From assembly GCF_001422735.1 (NCBI RefSeq), contig NZ_LMLZ01000020.1, positions 653,272 through 717,271 of the forward strand: a DNA stretch of 64,000 nt, read 5' to 3'. This document shows positions 33,577-42,770 of the stretch, in pieces; position 1 is the stretch's first letter, and every line of letters begins with the position of its first letter. The translations under genes and the position numbers were made by a program. The stretch is from Acidovorax sp. Leaf78. GTDB lineage: Bacteria > Pseudomonadota > Gammaproteobacteria > Burkholderiales > Burkholderiaceae_C. The notes below the pieces were generated by a model. The model saw only the letters and a list, made by a program, of their open reading frames with translations. It had not been told where the DNA came from and searched no databases.

Positions 33577-35759
33577 ATGCGCCACTGACGTGGGGGCAGG
33601 CCGCACGCGCGCTGGCGGTGGAGTTCGGTGCGCGCGCCGCGGTGCACGACCGCGACGCGAGCTTTCCGCACGCCAACTTTTACGGGCTGCAGCAGGCCGG
33701 CCTGCTGGCCCTGGCCGCGCCGCGGTCGCTGGGCGGGCAGGGTGCGTCGGCCGCGCAGCTGGCCGAGGTGATCGGCGCCATCGGCCAGGGCTGCCCGGCC
33801 ACGGCGCTGGTGCTGACCATGCAGTACATCCAGCAGCGCGGCATGGGCCGCCCTGGCTCGCCCTGGCCGCAGGCACTGGCGCAGCAGCTGGTGAATGAAT
33901 CGGTGCATGAGGTGTCGCTGATCAACGCACTGCGCGTGGAGCCCGAGCTGGGCTCGCCCGCGCGCGGCGGGCTGCCAGCCACGGTGGCGCGGCACACGGC
34001 CGAGGGCTGGCGCATCAGCGGGCACAAGGTGTATTCGACCGGCGCGCCCATCCTGCGTTGGTACGTGGTGTGGGCCCGCACGGACGAGGACGCGCCGCGC
34101 ACCGGCGCCTTCCTGGTGCGAGCGGGGCTGCCCGGCATCCGCATCGAGGAAACCTGGGACCACCTGGGCCTGCGCGCCAGCGGCAGCCACGATGTGCACC
34201 TGCACGATGTGCTGATCCCCCACGCACACGCACTGGACCTTCGCCTGCCGCAGGACTGGGCGCGCGGCGAGCCCGCCATGCAGGCCGAGATGACGGTGAT
34301 GCTGGCTGCGCTGTACACCGGCGTGGCACGCGCCGCGCGCGACTGGCTGGTGCAGTTCCTGCGCGAGCGCGTGCCCGCCAGCCTGGGCGCGCCGCTGGCG
34401 ACCTTGCCCCGCGCGCAAGAGGCCGTGGGCCGCATCGAAGGCCTGCTGCTCACCAACGACCGCCTGATCGCCAGCCTGGCCCACGACCTGGATGCCGGCA
34501 CGCTGGTGCCCACCGTGGATAGCGGCCTGGTGAAGGCCCTGACCACGCGCAACGCCATCGAGGCCGTGCAGGCCGCGCTGGAGCTGACCAGCAACCACGG
34601 CCTGGCCCGCAAGAACCCGCTGGAGCGCCACCTGCGCGATGTGCTGTGCGGCCGGGTGCACACGCCGCAGGACGACAGCGCCTATGTTGCCGCGGGCCGC
34701 GGGCCGCAGGGCGCTGGCCGTGGGGGCCGCATGAGCGCGGTGCTGGCTGCGCATGATTCTGGCAGTTGCAATGTCGACGCAGCTGCCGACCGCTGGGTCG
34801 TCCTGAACCAGACAGGCCCCGAGGCCGACGCGCTACTGGCGGACACTGGCCTGCCCATCGTGCTTACCACCGACAACGCCGCCGTGCCCGCCTGGGAGCG
34901 CGCCGCTGATGTGGACATCCTCTTCACCGGCCCGCGCAACGGCTGGCGCCATGCGCCGGCCACCGCACCCGCAGGCTGGCCCGGGCGGTTGAAATGGGTG
35001 CATGTGGCATCTGCAGGCATCGACTTCTTTCCGCCGTGGCTGCTGCAGGTGCCGCAGGTCACCTGCTCGCGCGGCGTGGCGGCCGTGCCCATTGCCGAGT
35101 ACGTGCTGACCGCGCTGCTGACGCACCAGCGCACATGGGACACGCTGCAGGTATCTGGCGCCAGGCCGTGGCGCGAGACCTTTGCGCGGGTGGACCAGCA
35201 ACTGCCCGGCACGCTGCAGGGGCGGGCCCTGGGCATCGCGGGCTACGGCGCCATCGGACGCGAGGTGGCGCGGCTGGCGCAGGCCTTCGGCATGCAGGTG
35301 ACGGTGCTGCGCCGCGGCGGAGCGCAGGTGCAGGGCGATGATGGTGTGCGCACCGCCCCCTCCATCGAGAAGCTGCTCGCGGCCTCGGACCACTTGGTGC
35401 TGGCGCTGCCCATCACCACGCAGACCTACCAACTGATCAATGCCGCCACCCTGGCTCACGCGCGGCCGGGGTTGCATCTGGTGAACATTGCGCGCGGTGC
35501 CCTGGTGGACCAGCAGGCGTTGCTGCATGCGCTGGACAGCGGGCGCCTGTCGGGCGCCACGCTGGACGTGACCGACCCCGAACCGTTGCCCGACGGCCAC
35601 CCGCTGTACAGCCACCCGCGCGTGCGGCTCACGCCCCATGTGTCGTGGGCGGCGCAGGGCGCAGCGCAGCTGACGGCCCGGAAGTTCGTCGCCAACCTGG
35701 CGCGCCATGTGGCGGGGGAGCCGCTGGAAGACGTGGTGGATGGGGCGCGGGGCTACTGA
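33573..35759 (+). CDS. Acyl-CoA dehydrogenase/D-2-hydroxyacid dehydrogenase fusion
   Basis: One uninterrupted 728-codon frame joins two complete enzymes. Residues 1-~386 are an acyl-CoA dehydrogenase-type flavoprotein (GWRISGHKVYSTGAP, WDHLGLRASGSHDVHL, LELTSNHGLARKNPLERHLR). Residues ~387-728 are a D-isomer-specific 2-hydroxyacid dehydrogenase (GYGAIG NAD loop, NIARGALVDQ, LTPHVSW). The GTG at 33573 has GAGG eight bases upstream and overlaps the aldolase stop. An ATG at 34731 sits at the junction in an ATGA context, as if two overlapping genes had been brought into one frame by an upstream change of phase. It may be a real fusion or a sequencing/frameshift artefact in the GC-rich junction. 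Confidence 0.8.
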   Translation: MNAPLTWGQAARALAVEFGARAAVHDRDASFPHANFYGLQQAGLLALAAPRSLGGQGASAAQLAEVIGAIGQGCPATALVLTMQYIQQRGMGRPGSPWPQALAQQLVNESVHEVSLINALRVEPELGSPARGGLPATVARHTAEGWRISGHKVYSTGAPILRWYVVWARTDEDAPRTGAFLVRAGLPGIRIEETWDHLGLRASGSHDVHLHDVLIPHAHALDLRLPQDWARGEPAMQAEMTVMLAALYTGVARAARDWLVQFLRERVPASLGAPLATLPRAQEAVGRIEGLLLTNDRLIASLAHDLDAGTLVPTVDSGLVKALTTRNAIEAVQAALELTSNHGLARKNPLERHLRDVLCGRVHTPQDDSAYVAAGRGPQGAGRGGRMSAVLAAHDSGSCNVDAAADRWVVLNQTGPEADALLADTGLPIVLTTDNAAVPAWERAADVDILFTGPRNGWRHAPATAPAGWPGRLKWVHVASAGIDFFPPWLLQVPQVTCSRGVAAVPIAEYVLTALLTHQRTWDTLQVSGARPWRETFARVDQQLPGTLQGRALGIAGYGAIGREVARLAQAFGMQVTVLRRGGAQVQGDDGVRTAPSIEKLLAASDHLVLALPITTQTYQLINAATLAHARPGLHLVNIARGALVDQQALLHALDSGRLSGATLDVTDPEPLPDGHPLYSHPRVRLTPHVSWAAQGAAQLTARKFVANLARHVAGEPLEDVVDGARGY
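34731..35759 (+). other. Possible independent start for the 2-hydroxyacid dehydrogenase
   Basis: ATG at 34731 (MSAVLAAHDSG) opens a full-length 342-residue D-2-hydroxyacid dehydrogenase domain within the longer fused frame. A purine-rich GGGGG precedes it at a short distance. If used, the second enzyme would be made separately or in addition to the fusion. Confidence 0.45.
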
Positions 35760-35923
35760 TGCCAGGTCGCGCGGGCGGGCAGAGTCCGCACGCGGCCAAT
35801 GCCCGGCATGCGAAAACCGCATATGGATGGTCGCAAGCCTTCGTTGGTGGAGCGCGGGCCGGGTGATGCAATGGCAGCCAGAGTCCCTTCGACAGTGCCA
35901 AACCCATTTCACACCCGACCACC

Positions 35924-36877
35924 ATGCTGCGCCGCCAATTCCACCATCTGCTGACTGCTTCTGTTGCCGCCAGTTCGTTCCTCTCGCCCGTGCTCACCCA
36001 CGCCCAGCAGCGCGTGTTGCTGCGTGCAGGCGACCAGAAGGGCGGGCTGCAGGCCCTGCTTGACGCTGCGGGCGAACTGAAGAACCTGCCCTACGATATC
36101 AAGTGGAGCGAGTTCCCGGCCGCCGCGCCGCTGGCCGAGGCGCTCAACGCCAACGCCGTGGACTTCGGACCCATCGGCGATGCGCCGCTGCTGTTCACCC
36201 TGGCCGCGGGCAGCCGGGTCAAGGCGTTTGCGGCCAACCGGTCGGATGCGTACGGCACCGCCGTGCTGGTGGCGCCCAACTCGCCGCTCAAGACGGCGGC
36301 CGACCTCAAGGGCAAGAGCATCGCCACCAACCGCGGCTCCATCGGCCACTTCGTCACGCTCAAGGTGCTCGAATCCGCCGGGCTCAAGGCCGACGACGTG
36401 CAACTGCGCTTCATCCCGCCGCCAGACGCCAAGCTTGCGCTCACGCAGGGCTCGGTGGACGCCTGGGCCACGTGGGAGCCCTACACCGCGCTGGCCGAAA
36501 CCAGCGGCCATGCGCGCGTGCTGGTCAGTGGCCGGGGGCTGTGGACGGGCCTGTCTTTCCTGGCCGCCACCGACGCGGCGCTGGCCGAAAAACGCGCCGT
36601 GCTGCAGGACTTCAAGGAGCGCGTGGCACGGGCGCAGGTCTGGTCGTACCAGAACTCCAAATCTTTTGGCCAGTCGCTGGCCCGCATCGTCGGCATCCCG
36701 GCCGACGCAGCGCAACTGCAGTTCGACCGCCGCGCCACCCGCTGGCAGGACATCGACGCGCAGGTGCTGGCGGACCAGCAGAAGACGGCCGACTTCTACC
36801 TGGCGGCGGGGCTCATCAAACAGCGGCTGGATGTGCGGGGCACGTTCGATACGAGCTTCAATACAGGTAAGGGCTGA
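35924..36877 (+). CDS. Sulfonate-type ABC binding protein
   Basis: A 317-residue SsuA-like periplasmic binding protein. A Sec-type signal (MLRRQFHHLLTASVAASSF, ending near THAQ) precedes LRAGDQKGGLQALLDAAGEL, DLKGKSIATNRGSIGHFVTL and LTQGSVDAWATWEPYTAL, close to the protein at 21674. It is preceded by the dehydrogenase fusion gene (164-bp gap). This is the fourth such binding protein in the window, and only the one at 6460 has its own permease and ATPase. Confidence 0.88.
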   Translation: MLRRQFHHLLTASVAASSFLSPVLTHAQQRVLLRAGDQKGGLQALLDAAGELKNLPYDIKWSEFPAAAPLAEALNANAVDFGPIGDAPLLFTLAAGSRVKAFAANRSDAYGTAVLVAPNSPLKTAADLKGKSIATNRGSIGHFVTLKVLESAGLKADDVQLRFIPPPDAKLALTQGSVDAWATWEPYTALAETSGHARVLVSGRGLWTGLSFLAATDAALAEKRAVLQDFKERVARAQVWSYQNSKSFGQSLARIVGIPADAAQLQFDRRATRWQDIDAQVLADQQKTADFYLAAGLIKQRLDVRGTFDTSFNTGKG

Positions 36878-36957
36878 GCGAGACGTCTGCGACGCGTTCT
36901 TCGTGAAGCAGGTCTCCTCGCTTTTCGGGCGGGGCTTGGTGGGGCGCACTGCGAGGC

Positions 36958-36980
36958 TTCGACAAGCTCAGCCCGAACGG
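36958..36980. repeat. Single copy of the TTCGACA-type dispersed repeat
   Basis: Contains TTCGACAAGCTCAGCCCGAA, the same core as the 45-bp array at 757. A partial inverted partner (CTGTCGAAG) lies near 37033, so the two could face each other across about 50 bp. It is in the 245-bp spacer before the MFS gene. Confidence 0.7.
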
Positions 36981-37122
36981 GTGGGGGTGAGGGGTCATCG
37001 GCCGAGGGCCATCCCCGCCCATTCGCGCTAAGTCTGTCGAAGTGGCGCTCCCAACGCCACCCGCTCAGTGAAGGGGCAACCATCGACCGAACCGCGGCCC
37101 AGACCTTCAACCCCCGGGGTGC

Positions 37123-38373
37123 ATGGCGCACGGCACAAGCACCCTTGCCCCAGCCGCACCACAATCGGGTCCTATGACCTCTTCCTCGACGATGCTGCGG
37201 CTGATCAGCCTGGCGGCCTTTTGCAGCATGGCGTCCATGCGCGTGTGCGACCCGATGCTGGTGGCGCTGTCCCTCGAATACAAGATCACCACCGGCGATG
37301 CCTCTGCCGTCATCGCCGCGTTTGCCGTGGCCTACGGAGTGCTGCAGCTGGTGTACGGCCCGCTGGGCGACCGCATCGGCAAGGTGCGCGTGATCATCGG
37401 CGCCACGGCGGCCTGTGCGGTGTTCAGCGCCGTCACTGCGCTGTCGCAGAGCTTCACGCTGCTGGTGGTGGCGCGTGCCGCCATGGGCGCGGCCGCGGCG
37501 GGGATCATTCCGCTTTCGATGGCCTGGATCGGTGACGAGGTGGCCTACGAGCAGCGGCAGGAAACCCTGGCGCGCCTCATGGTGGCCACCGTCACCGGGA
37601 TGATGGCGGGCCAGTGGTTTGGCGGCTTTGCCACCGAAACGCTGGGCTGGCGCGCCGCGCTGGGCGCCTTGGCCGTGCTGTTCTTTGCCGCCGCCACGAT
37701 GCTGCTGCGCCATGCACGCGCCAGCGGGGCACTGCGGCCTGCCGCCGCGCCGGGCGCACCCGCCTTCTCTCTGGGTAGTTACCTCGCCGGCACGATGGCG
37801 CTGCTGCGCATCGAGCGTGTGCGCTGGGTGCTGACGGTGGTGGCCATCGAGGGGGCGCTCGCGTTCGGCACGCTGGCTTTTGTGCCGGCGCGCATGGTCG
37901 ATGGCTTCGGCTTGTCGGCCGCCGCAGCCGGGGGCGTGATGGTGCTGTACGGCGTGGGCGGCCTGATCTACAGCGTGTTCGCGCGCCGCTGGCTGGCCGC
38001 GCTGGGCGAGCGGGGCCTGGCCATCACGGGCGCCACGCTGATCGCCGTGGGCCTGCTGTCGCTGGCCTGGGCCCCGGCGGTGGGCTGGGCGATGCTGGGC
38101 TGCTTCATGGCGGGCATCGGCTTTTACATGCTGCACAACACGCTGCAGGTGCAGGCCACGCAAATGGCACCGCAGGCGCGGGGCGCGGCGGTGACCATGT
38201 TCGCGTGCCTGCTGTTCCTGGGCCAGTCCACGGGTGTCTTGATCGTGGCGTTCAGCGTCGACCGGGGCTGGCTGCCGCCCGTGTTCTCGGTGGCGGCGCT
38301 GGGCGTGTTCGTGCTGGGCCTGCTGGTCTCGCGCCGGGTGCAGGCGCGCGGGGCCGTGGCTGCAGGCGCCTGA
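37123..38373 (+). CDS. MFS transporter
   Basis: A 416-residue 12-helix MFS protein. Motif A-like loop GPLGDRIGKVRVIIGATA follows helix 2, and CDPMLVALSLEYKITTGDAS opens helix 1. No substrate clue. ATG 37123 is used; ATG 37174 (MTSSSTM) is nearer helix 1 and equally plausible. It is a single gene with no nearby regulator, between the binding protein and the histidine kinase. Confidence 0.85.
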   Translation: MAHGTSTLAPAAPQSGPMTSSSTMLRLISLAAFCSMASMRVCDPMLVALSLEYKITTGDASAVIAAFAVAYGVLQLVYGPLGDRIGKVRVIIGATAACAVFSAVTALSQSFTLLVVARAAMGAAAAGIIPLSMAWIGDEVAYEQRQETLARLMVATVTGMMAGQWFGGFATETLGWRAALGALAVLFFAAATMLLRHARASGALRPAAAPGAPAFSLGSYLAGTMALLRIERVRWVLTVVAIEGALAFGTLAFVPARMVDGFGLSAAAAGGVMVLYGVGGLIYSVFARRWLAALGERGLAITGATLIAVGLLSLAWAPAVGWAMLGCFMAGIGFYMLHNTLQVQATQMAPQARGAAVTMFACLLFLGQSTGVLIVAFSVDRGWLPPVFSVAALGVFVLGLLVSRRVQARGAVAAGA

Positions 38374-38602
38374 GGCGCAAGGCCCCGGCGGGGCCCCCTT
38401 GTCCGCCACCGCTGGGGGATACCCGCAGACCTTCGGCCTGCAGGGTTTTCGCTTGTAGACTCCGAGAGGACCGTGTGCGGTGGCAGGCCCAGTGGGCAGG
38501 CACCAGGCGCACTCGGCCCCGCCCTGGCTGCAGCGCACCTGCGGGCCACTCCCCACTTTGGATCATCCACTACGACACAGACTCCGGGCCGACCTTTTTG
38601 CC

Positions 38603-40660
38603 ATGACCGATTCCTTCCCGCCCGCATCCCTTGGATTTCCGCACGCCGCTGGCGTGATGAGCGACAAGATCCGGCACTACGACTGGACCCGCCACGCGCT
38701 GGGCCCCGCCGAGGGCTGGCCGCGGGCGCTGCGGTTTGCGGTGGAGATGGTGCTGTCGTCGGACTTTCCCAAGTGCCTGATGTGGGGCGAGGACCGCTAC
38801 TGCTTCTACAACGATGCATTCCGCACCATCCTGGGCGACAAGCCCGACGCACTGGGCCGCCCGGTGCAGGAGGTGTGGAGCGAGGTGTGGGATGTGATCG
38901 GCCCCATCGTGGACAAGGCGTTCCAGGGCGAGTCCACCTTTGTCGAGGACTTTCCGCTCACCATCAACCGCCACGGCTACAGCGAAGAGGCGTACTTCAC
39001 CTTCTGCTACAGCCCGGTGCGCGACGACAACGGCGCCGTGGTCGCCATGATGGACACGGTGATCGAAACCACCGGCAAAGTGGCAGCCGAGCGGCGCTTG
39101 CGCGAGGCCGCAGCGTCGCTGGAGCAGCAGGTGGCCGAGCGCACGGCCGACCGCAACCGCCTGTGGCTCGGCTCGGACGCGCTGCTGATGGTCACGCGCT
39201 TCGACGGCCACATCGTGGCGGTGAACCCGGCCTGGACGTCGGTGCTGGGCTGGACGGAGCAAGAAACCGTGGGCCGGCCCGTGCAGGCCTTTGCCCACCC
39301 GGAGGACGAGCCCACGCTGGTGCGCGAGCTTCAGTCGCTGCAAAAGGGCGCGCCCAAACGCCAGGGCACGCTGCGCTACCGCCACCGTGACGGCACCGAC
39401 CGCTGGGTGGCCTGGACCGCCGCGCCGGCCGATGGCTTCGTGCAGGCCGTGGGCCGCGACGTGACCGAGGAGCGCGCCCAGGCCGAGGCCCTGCGCAGCG
39501 CCGAAGAACAATTGCGGCAGAGCCAGAAGATGGAAGCGCTGGGGCAGCTCACGGGCGGCATCGCGCACGACCTGAACAACATGCTGCAGGGCATCGTCCT
39601 GCCGCTGCAGATCATCCGCCAGCGCATCGCCCAGGGCCGCGAGGAAGAGGCGGGCAAATACATCGACGCCGGCCTGGCCGCCGCCAAGCGCGCAGCGGCG
39701 CTCACGCAGCGGCTGCTGGCGTTCTCGCGCCGCCAGCCACTCGACTCTCGGGCGGTGGACTTGGGCGCGTCGCTGAGCAGCCTGGAGACCATCGTGCGCA
39801 GCACCTGCGGCGAAAACATCACGCTGCAGATGTCGCTGCAGCCGGACCTGTGGCCGGCGTACACCGACGTTCACCAGTTCGACAACGCGGTGCTGAACCT
39901 GTGCATCAATGCCCGCGACGCCATGCCCGACCGGGGCACCCTGCGCATCGCAGCCGACAACGTGCAGTTGCAGGCATCGGGCGACGACTCGGTGCTGGGC
40001 CTGGACGCTGGCGACTATGTGCGCGTGGCGGTGAGCGACACCGGCACCGGCATGCCGGCCGATGTGATGGCCCGCGCGTTCGACCCGTTCTTCACCACCA
40101 AGCCGCTGGGGCAGGGCACGGGTCTGGGACTGTCGATGATCTACGGCTTCATGCGGCAGTCCGGCGGCATGGCGGTGCTGGAGAGCACCGTGGGGCAGGG
40201 CACGCGCGTGTCGCTGTACTTTTGCCGGTCGCGCGCCGAAGCCGCTGCCGAACGGGCCGAGCCTGCCACCCCGCTCACCAGCCCGCGCCGCCCGGACTCG
40301 GCCCTGGTGGTGGAAGACGACGACACCGTGCGCGCGCTGGCGGTGGAGCTGCTGCGCGACAACGGCTTTTACGTGATGGAGGCCGCGTCGGGCAGCGCGG
40401 CCATGGCCTTGTTGTCGGGCGCTGTGCATTTCGATTTGCTGCTGTCCGACGTGGGGCTACCCGGGCCTAACGGCCGCCAGGTGGCCGACTACGCGCGCGA
40501 AAAGCTGCCCGCCATCAAGATCATCCTCATGACGGGCTACGCCGAGCAGGCGGCCATGAACCCGCAGTTCCTGGGCACGCAGATGGAGCTGCTGGTCAAG
40601 CCGTTCGATGCGCAAGCGCTGGTCAACAAGGTGCATGCGGTGATGGGGACGGGCGGGTAG
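38603..40660 (+). CDS. Hybrid sensor histidine kinase with receiver
   Basis: A 685-residue soluble kinase with no membrane segment. Order: PAS-like domain (~15-155), short coiled coil, second PAS (~190-300), HisKA with GGIAHDLNNML (H322), HATPase (NAVLNLCINARDAMP, DTGTGMP, GTGLGLSM), then a C-terminal receiver with D616 (LLLSDVGLPG) and K666 (LVKPFD). It would sense a cytoplasmic signal, transfer phosphate within itself and then to a partner. No response regulator or phosphotransfer gene adjoins it. Confidence 0.93.
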   Translation: MTDSFPPASLGFPHAAGVMSDKIRHYDWTRHALGPAEGWPRALRFAVEMVLSSDFPKCLMWGEDRYCFYNDAFRTILGDKPDALGRPVQEVWSEVWDVIGPIVDKAFQGESTFVEDFPLTINRHGYSEEAYFTFCYSPVRDDNGAVVAMMDTVIETTGKVAAERRLREAAASLEQQVAERTADRNRLWLGSDALLMVTRFDGHIVAVNPAWTSVLGWTEQETVGRPVQAFAHPEDEPTLVRELQSLQKGAPKRQGTLRYRHRDGTDRWVAWTAAPADGFVQAVGRDVTEERAQAEALRSAEEQLRQSQKMEALGQLTGGIAHDLNNMLQGIVLPLQIIRQRIAQGREEEAGKYIDAGLAAAKRAAALTQRLLAFSRRQPLDSRAVDLGASLSSLETIVRSTCGENITLQMSLQPDLWPAYTDVHQFDNAVLNLCINARDAMPDRGTLRIAADNVQLQASGDDSVLGLDAGDYVRVAVSDTGTGMPADVMARAFDPFFTTKPLGQGTGLGLSMIYGFMRQSGGMAVLESTVGQGTRVSLYFCRSRAEAAAERAEPATPLTSPRRPDSALVVEDDDTVRALAVELLRDNGFYVMEAASGSAAMALLSGAVHFDLLLSDVGLPGPNGRQVADYAREKLPAIKIILMTGYAEQAAMNPQFLGTQMELLVKPFDAQALVNKVHAVMGTGG

Positions 40661-41000
40661 GCTGGGGCGCTGTCGGGGGCGCAACGGCGCTGACCTGTCG
40701 GACTCCGATCCGTGCGTGCCTGGCGCTGGCCCAACGGGCCGGTGTGTTCATGTTTGAACTGGTGTGCCCGCCTGTGAGCTGAAATGCTGCCTACCGTGCA
40801 TCTAGTAAGCGCTGCAAGCTATCAATAATATAGCAAGCGCAGCCGCTAGCACTGTTCATATAAGCGTCAGGTCTAACCAATCGATTTTTCTATCGTTTGA
40901 GATATGAGGCTTCGCCGATACATTTCCTGCATCCCTTTTTTTCACTGACATGGGCGCCGCAGCGGGTTGACAACAGCCTGTGCGGCGCTCTGGCATTTCC
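40661..41000. other. Intergenic region with dispersed repeat copy 5
   Basis: The 340-bp spacer contains dispersed repeat copy 5 at about 40781-40832 (CTGCCTACCGTGCATCTAGT and AAGCGCTGCAAGCTATCAA). An AT-rich stretch at 40860-40950 is the likely promoter zone of metN. A TTGACA at 40967 is too close to the start to be certain. I found no riboswitch and no clear MetR or MetJ site. Confidence 0.5.
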
Positions 41001-42047
41001 ATGATCGATTTACGGGGTATCACCCAAACCTACCAGGGCTCACAAGGCCCGGTCGAGGCCTTGAAGGGCATTGACCTGCACATCACGTCCGGCGAAGTGT
41101 TCGGCATCATCGGCAAAAGCGGCGCGGGTAAAAGCTCGCTGGTGCGCGTCATCAACCTGCTCAACCGCCCGACCACGGGCCAGGTCATCGTGGATGGCCG
41201 CGACCTGACCCAGCTGAACGATGCGCAGCTGCGCGAAGCCCGCCGCGACATCGGCATGGTGTTCCAGCACTTCAACCTGCTGTCGTCGCGCACCGTGTTC
41301 GACAACGCTGCGCTGCCGCTGGAGCTGGCCGGCATGGACAAGGCGGCCATCCGCGAACGCGTGAACCCGCTGCTGGAGCTGGTGGGCCTGTCGGCCCTGG
41401 CAGACCGCTACCCCGCGCAGATCAGCGGCGGCCAAAAGCAGCGCGTGGGCATTGCGCGCGCGCTGGCCAGCCGGCCCAAGGTGCTGCTGAGCGACGAAGC
41501 CACGTCCGCGCTGGACCCGGAGACCACGCGCTCCATCCTGGACCTGCTGCGCCAGGTCAACCGCGAGCTGGGCCTCACCGTGGTGCTCATCACGCACCAG
41601 ATGCAGGTCATCAAGCAGGTGGCCGACCGAGTGGCCGTGATCGAGGCCGGCCGCATCGTGGAGCAGGGCCGCGTGCTGGAGGTCTTCACCCGCCCGCAGC
41701 AACCCATCACCAAGAGCCTGATCGACGAGATCCTGCCGCAAGAGCTACCCGCGAGCGTGCTCGGCCACGTGCGCAAGCTCGCCAGCCAGCTGGGCGCCGG
41801 GCGCACGGGCCGGCTGCTGCGCCTGTCGTACGCCGGTGACAGCGCCTACCAGCCCATCCTGTCGCAGCTGATCCGCGAGTTCGGCGTGGACATGAGCATC
41901 CTGCACGGCCAGGTGGACGAGATCCAGGACGAGACCTTCGGCTCGCTGGCCGTGTACGCGAGCGGCGAGGCAGAGCGCCTGTCCGGCGCCGTGGCGCACC
42001 TGCGCGCGGGCGGTGTCGAGGTCGAAGAAGTCGCTGTGGCAGGCTGA
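41001..42047 (+). CDS. metN: Methionine ABC transporter ATPase
   Basis: A 348-residue MetN. Walker [10 protein letters not shown], signature ISGGQKQRV, Walker [13 protein letters not shown] and switch His THQMQV are present, and residues ~265-345 form the C-terminal NIL (methionine-binding regulatory) domain. It energises import of D/L-methionine. ATG 41001; a GTG at 40980 would add seven residues. metI follows by 17 bp. The binding protein metQ is not present in the window, so it must be elsewhere. Confidence 0.93.
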   Translation: MIDLRGITQTYQGSQGPVEALKGIDLHITSGEVFGIIGKSGAGKSSLVRVINLLNRPTTGQVIVDGRDLTQLNDAQLREARRDIGMVFQHFNLLSSRTVFDNAALPLELAGMDKAAIRERVNPLLELVGLSALADRYPAQISGGQKQRVGIARALASRPKVLLSDEATSALDPETTRSILDLLRQVNRELGLTVVLITHQMQVIKQVADRVAVIEAGRIVEQGRVLEVFTRPQQPITKSLIDEILPQELPASVLGHVRKLASQLGAGRTGRLLRLSYAGDSAYQPILSQLIREFGVDMSILHGQVDEIQDETFGSLAVYASGEAERLSGAVAHLRAGGVEVEEVAVAG

Positions 42048-42064
42048 AAGCAGAGGAAACAACC

Positions 42065-42730
42065 ATGTTCAACAACTTCACCCCCGCCATGCTCGACCTG
42101 TTCGCGTCCTCGCTGTGGGAGACGCTCATCATGGTCGGCATCTCCGGCATCGTCGGCGGCCTCATCGGCGTGCCGCTGGGCGTCTTCCTGCGGCTGACGG
42201 ACCACGGCGGCGTGCTGGAAAACGGCCCCACCAACAAGCTGGTTGGCTGGCTGGTCAATGCCGTGCGGTCCACGCCATTCATCATCTTGCTGGTGGCGAT
42301 CATTCCGTTTACGCGCTTCATCACCGGCTCGTCCATCGGCACGGCCGCCGCCGTGGTGCCCCTGACCATCGCCGCCGCGCCGTTCGTGGCACGCCTGGTC
42401 GAAGCCGCACTGCGTGAGGTCGACCACGGCCTGGTCGAAGCCGCCCAGGCCATGGGCGCCACCACCAGCCAGATCGTCTGGAAGGTGCTGCTGCCCGAGG
42501 CACTGCCCGGCATCGTCGCCGGCCTGACTATCACCTTCGTCAGCCTGACGGGCTACTCGGCCATGGCCGGCGCCATCGGCGGCGGCGGCCTGGGCGACCT
42601 GGGCATCCGCTACGGCTACCAGCGCTTCTTGCCCGAGATCATGTTGGCCGTGGTGCTGGTGCTGATCTTCTTCGTGCAGGCCGTGCAGAGCCTGGGCGAC
42701 TGGGCGGTGCGCAGGCTGAGCCACCGGTGA
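42065..42730 (+). CDS. metI: Methionine ABC transporter permease
   Basis: A 221-residue permease with about five helices and the EAA loop EAALREVDHGLVEAAQAMGA and the following KVLLPEALPG. It pairs with MetN and dimerises in the inner membrane. It is 17 bp after metN and preceded by AGAGGA. No metQ follows; the next gene is an unrelated hydrolase. Confidence 0.93.
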   Translation: MFNNFTPAMLDLFASSLWETLIMVGISGIVGGLIGVPLGVFLRLTDHGGVLENGPTNKLVGWLVNAVRSTPFIILLVAIIPFTRFITGSSIGTAAAVVPLTIAAAPFVARLVEAALREVDHGLVEAAQAMGATTSQIVWKVLLPEALPGIVAGLTITFVSLTGYSAMAGAIGGGGLGDLGIRYGYQRFLPEIMLAVVLVLIFFVQAVQSLGDWAVRRLSHR

Positions 42731-42770
42731 GGGTGGGGCCGGTGCCAGCCACCTTGTAGGCTTCCCAGGC

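Noticed and set aside
40661-41000. SAM/SAH riboswitch or MetR site before metN
   Set aside because: No conserved stem pattern or matching TGAA-N5-TTCA site was seen.
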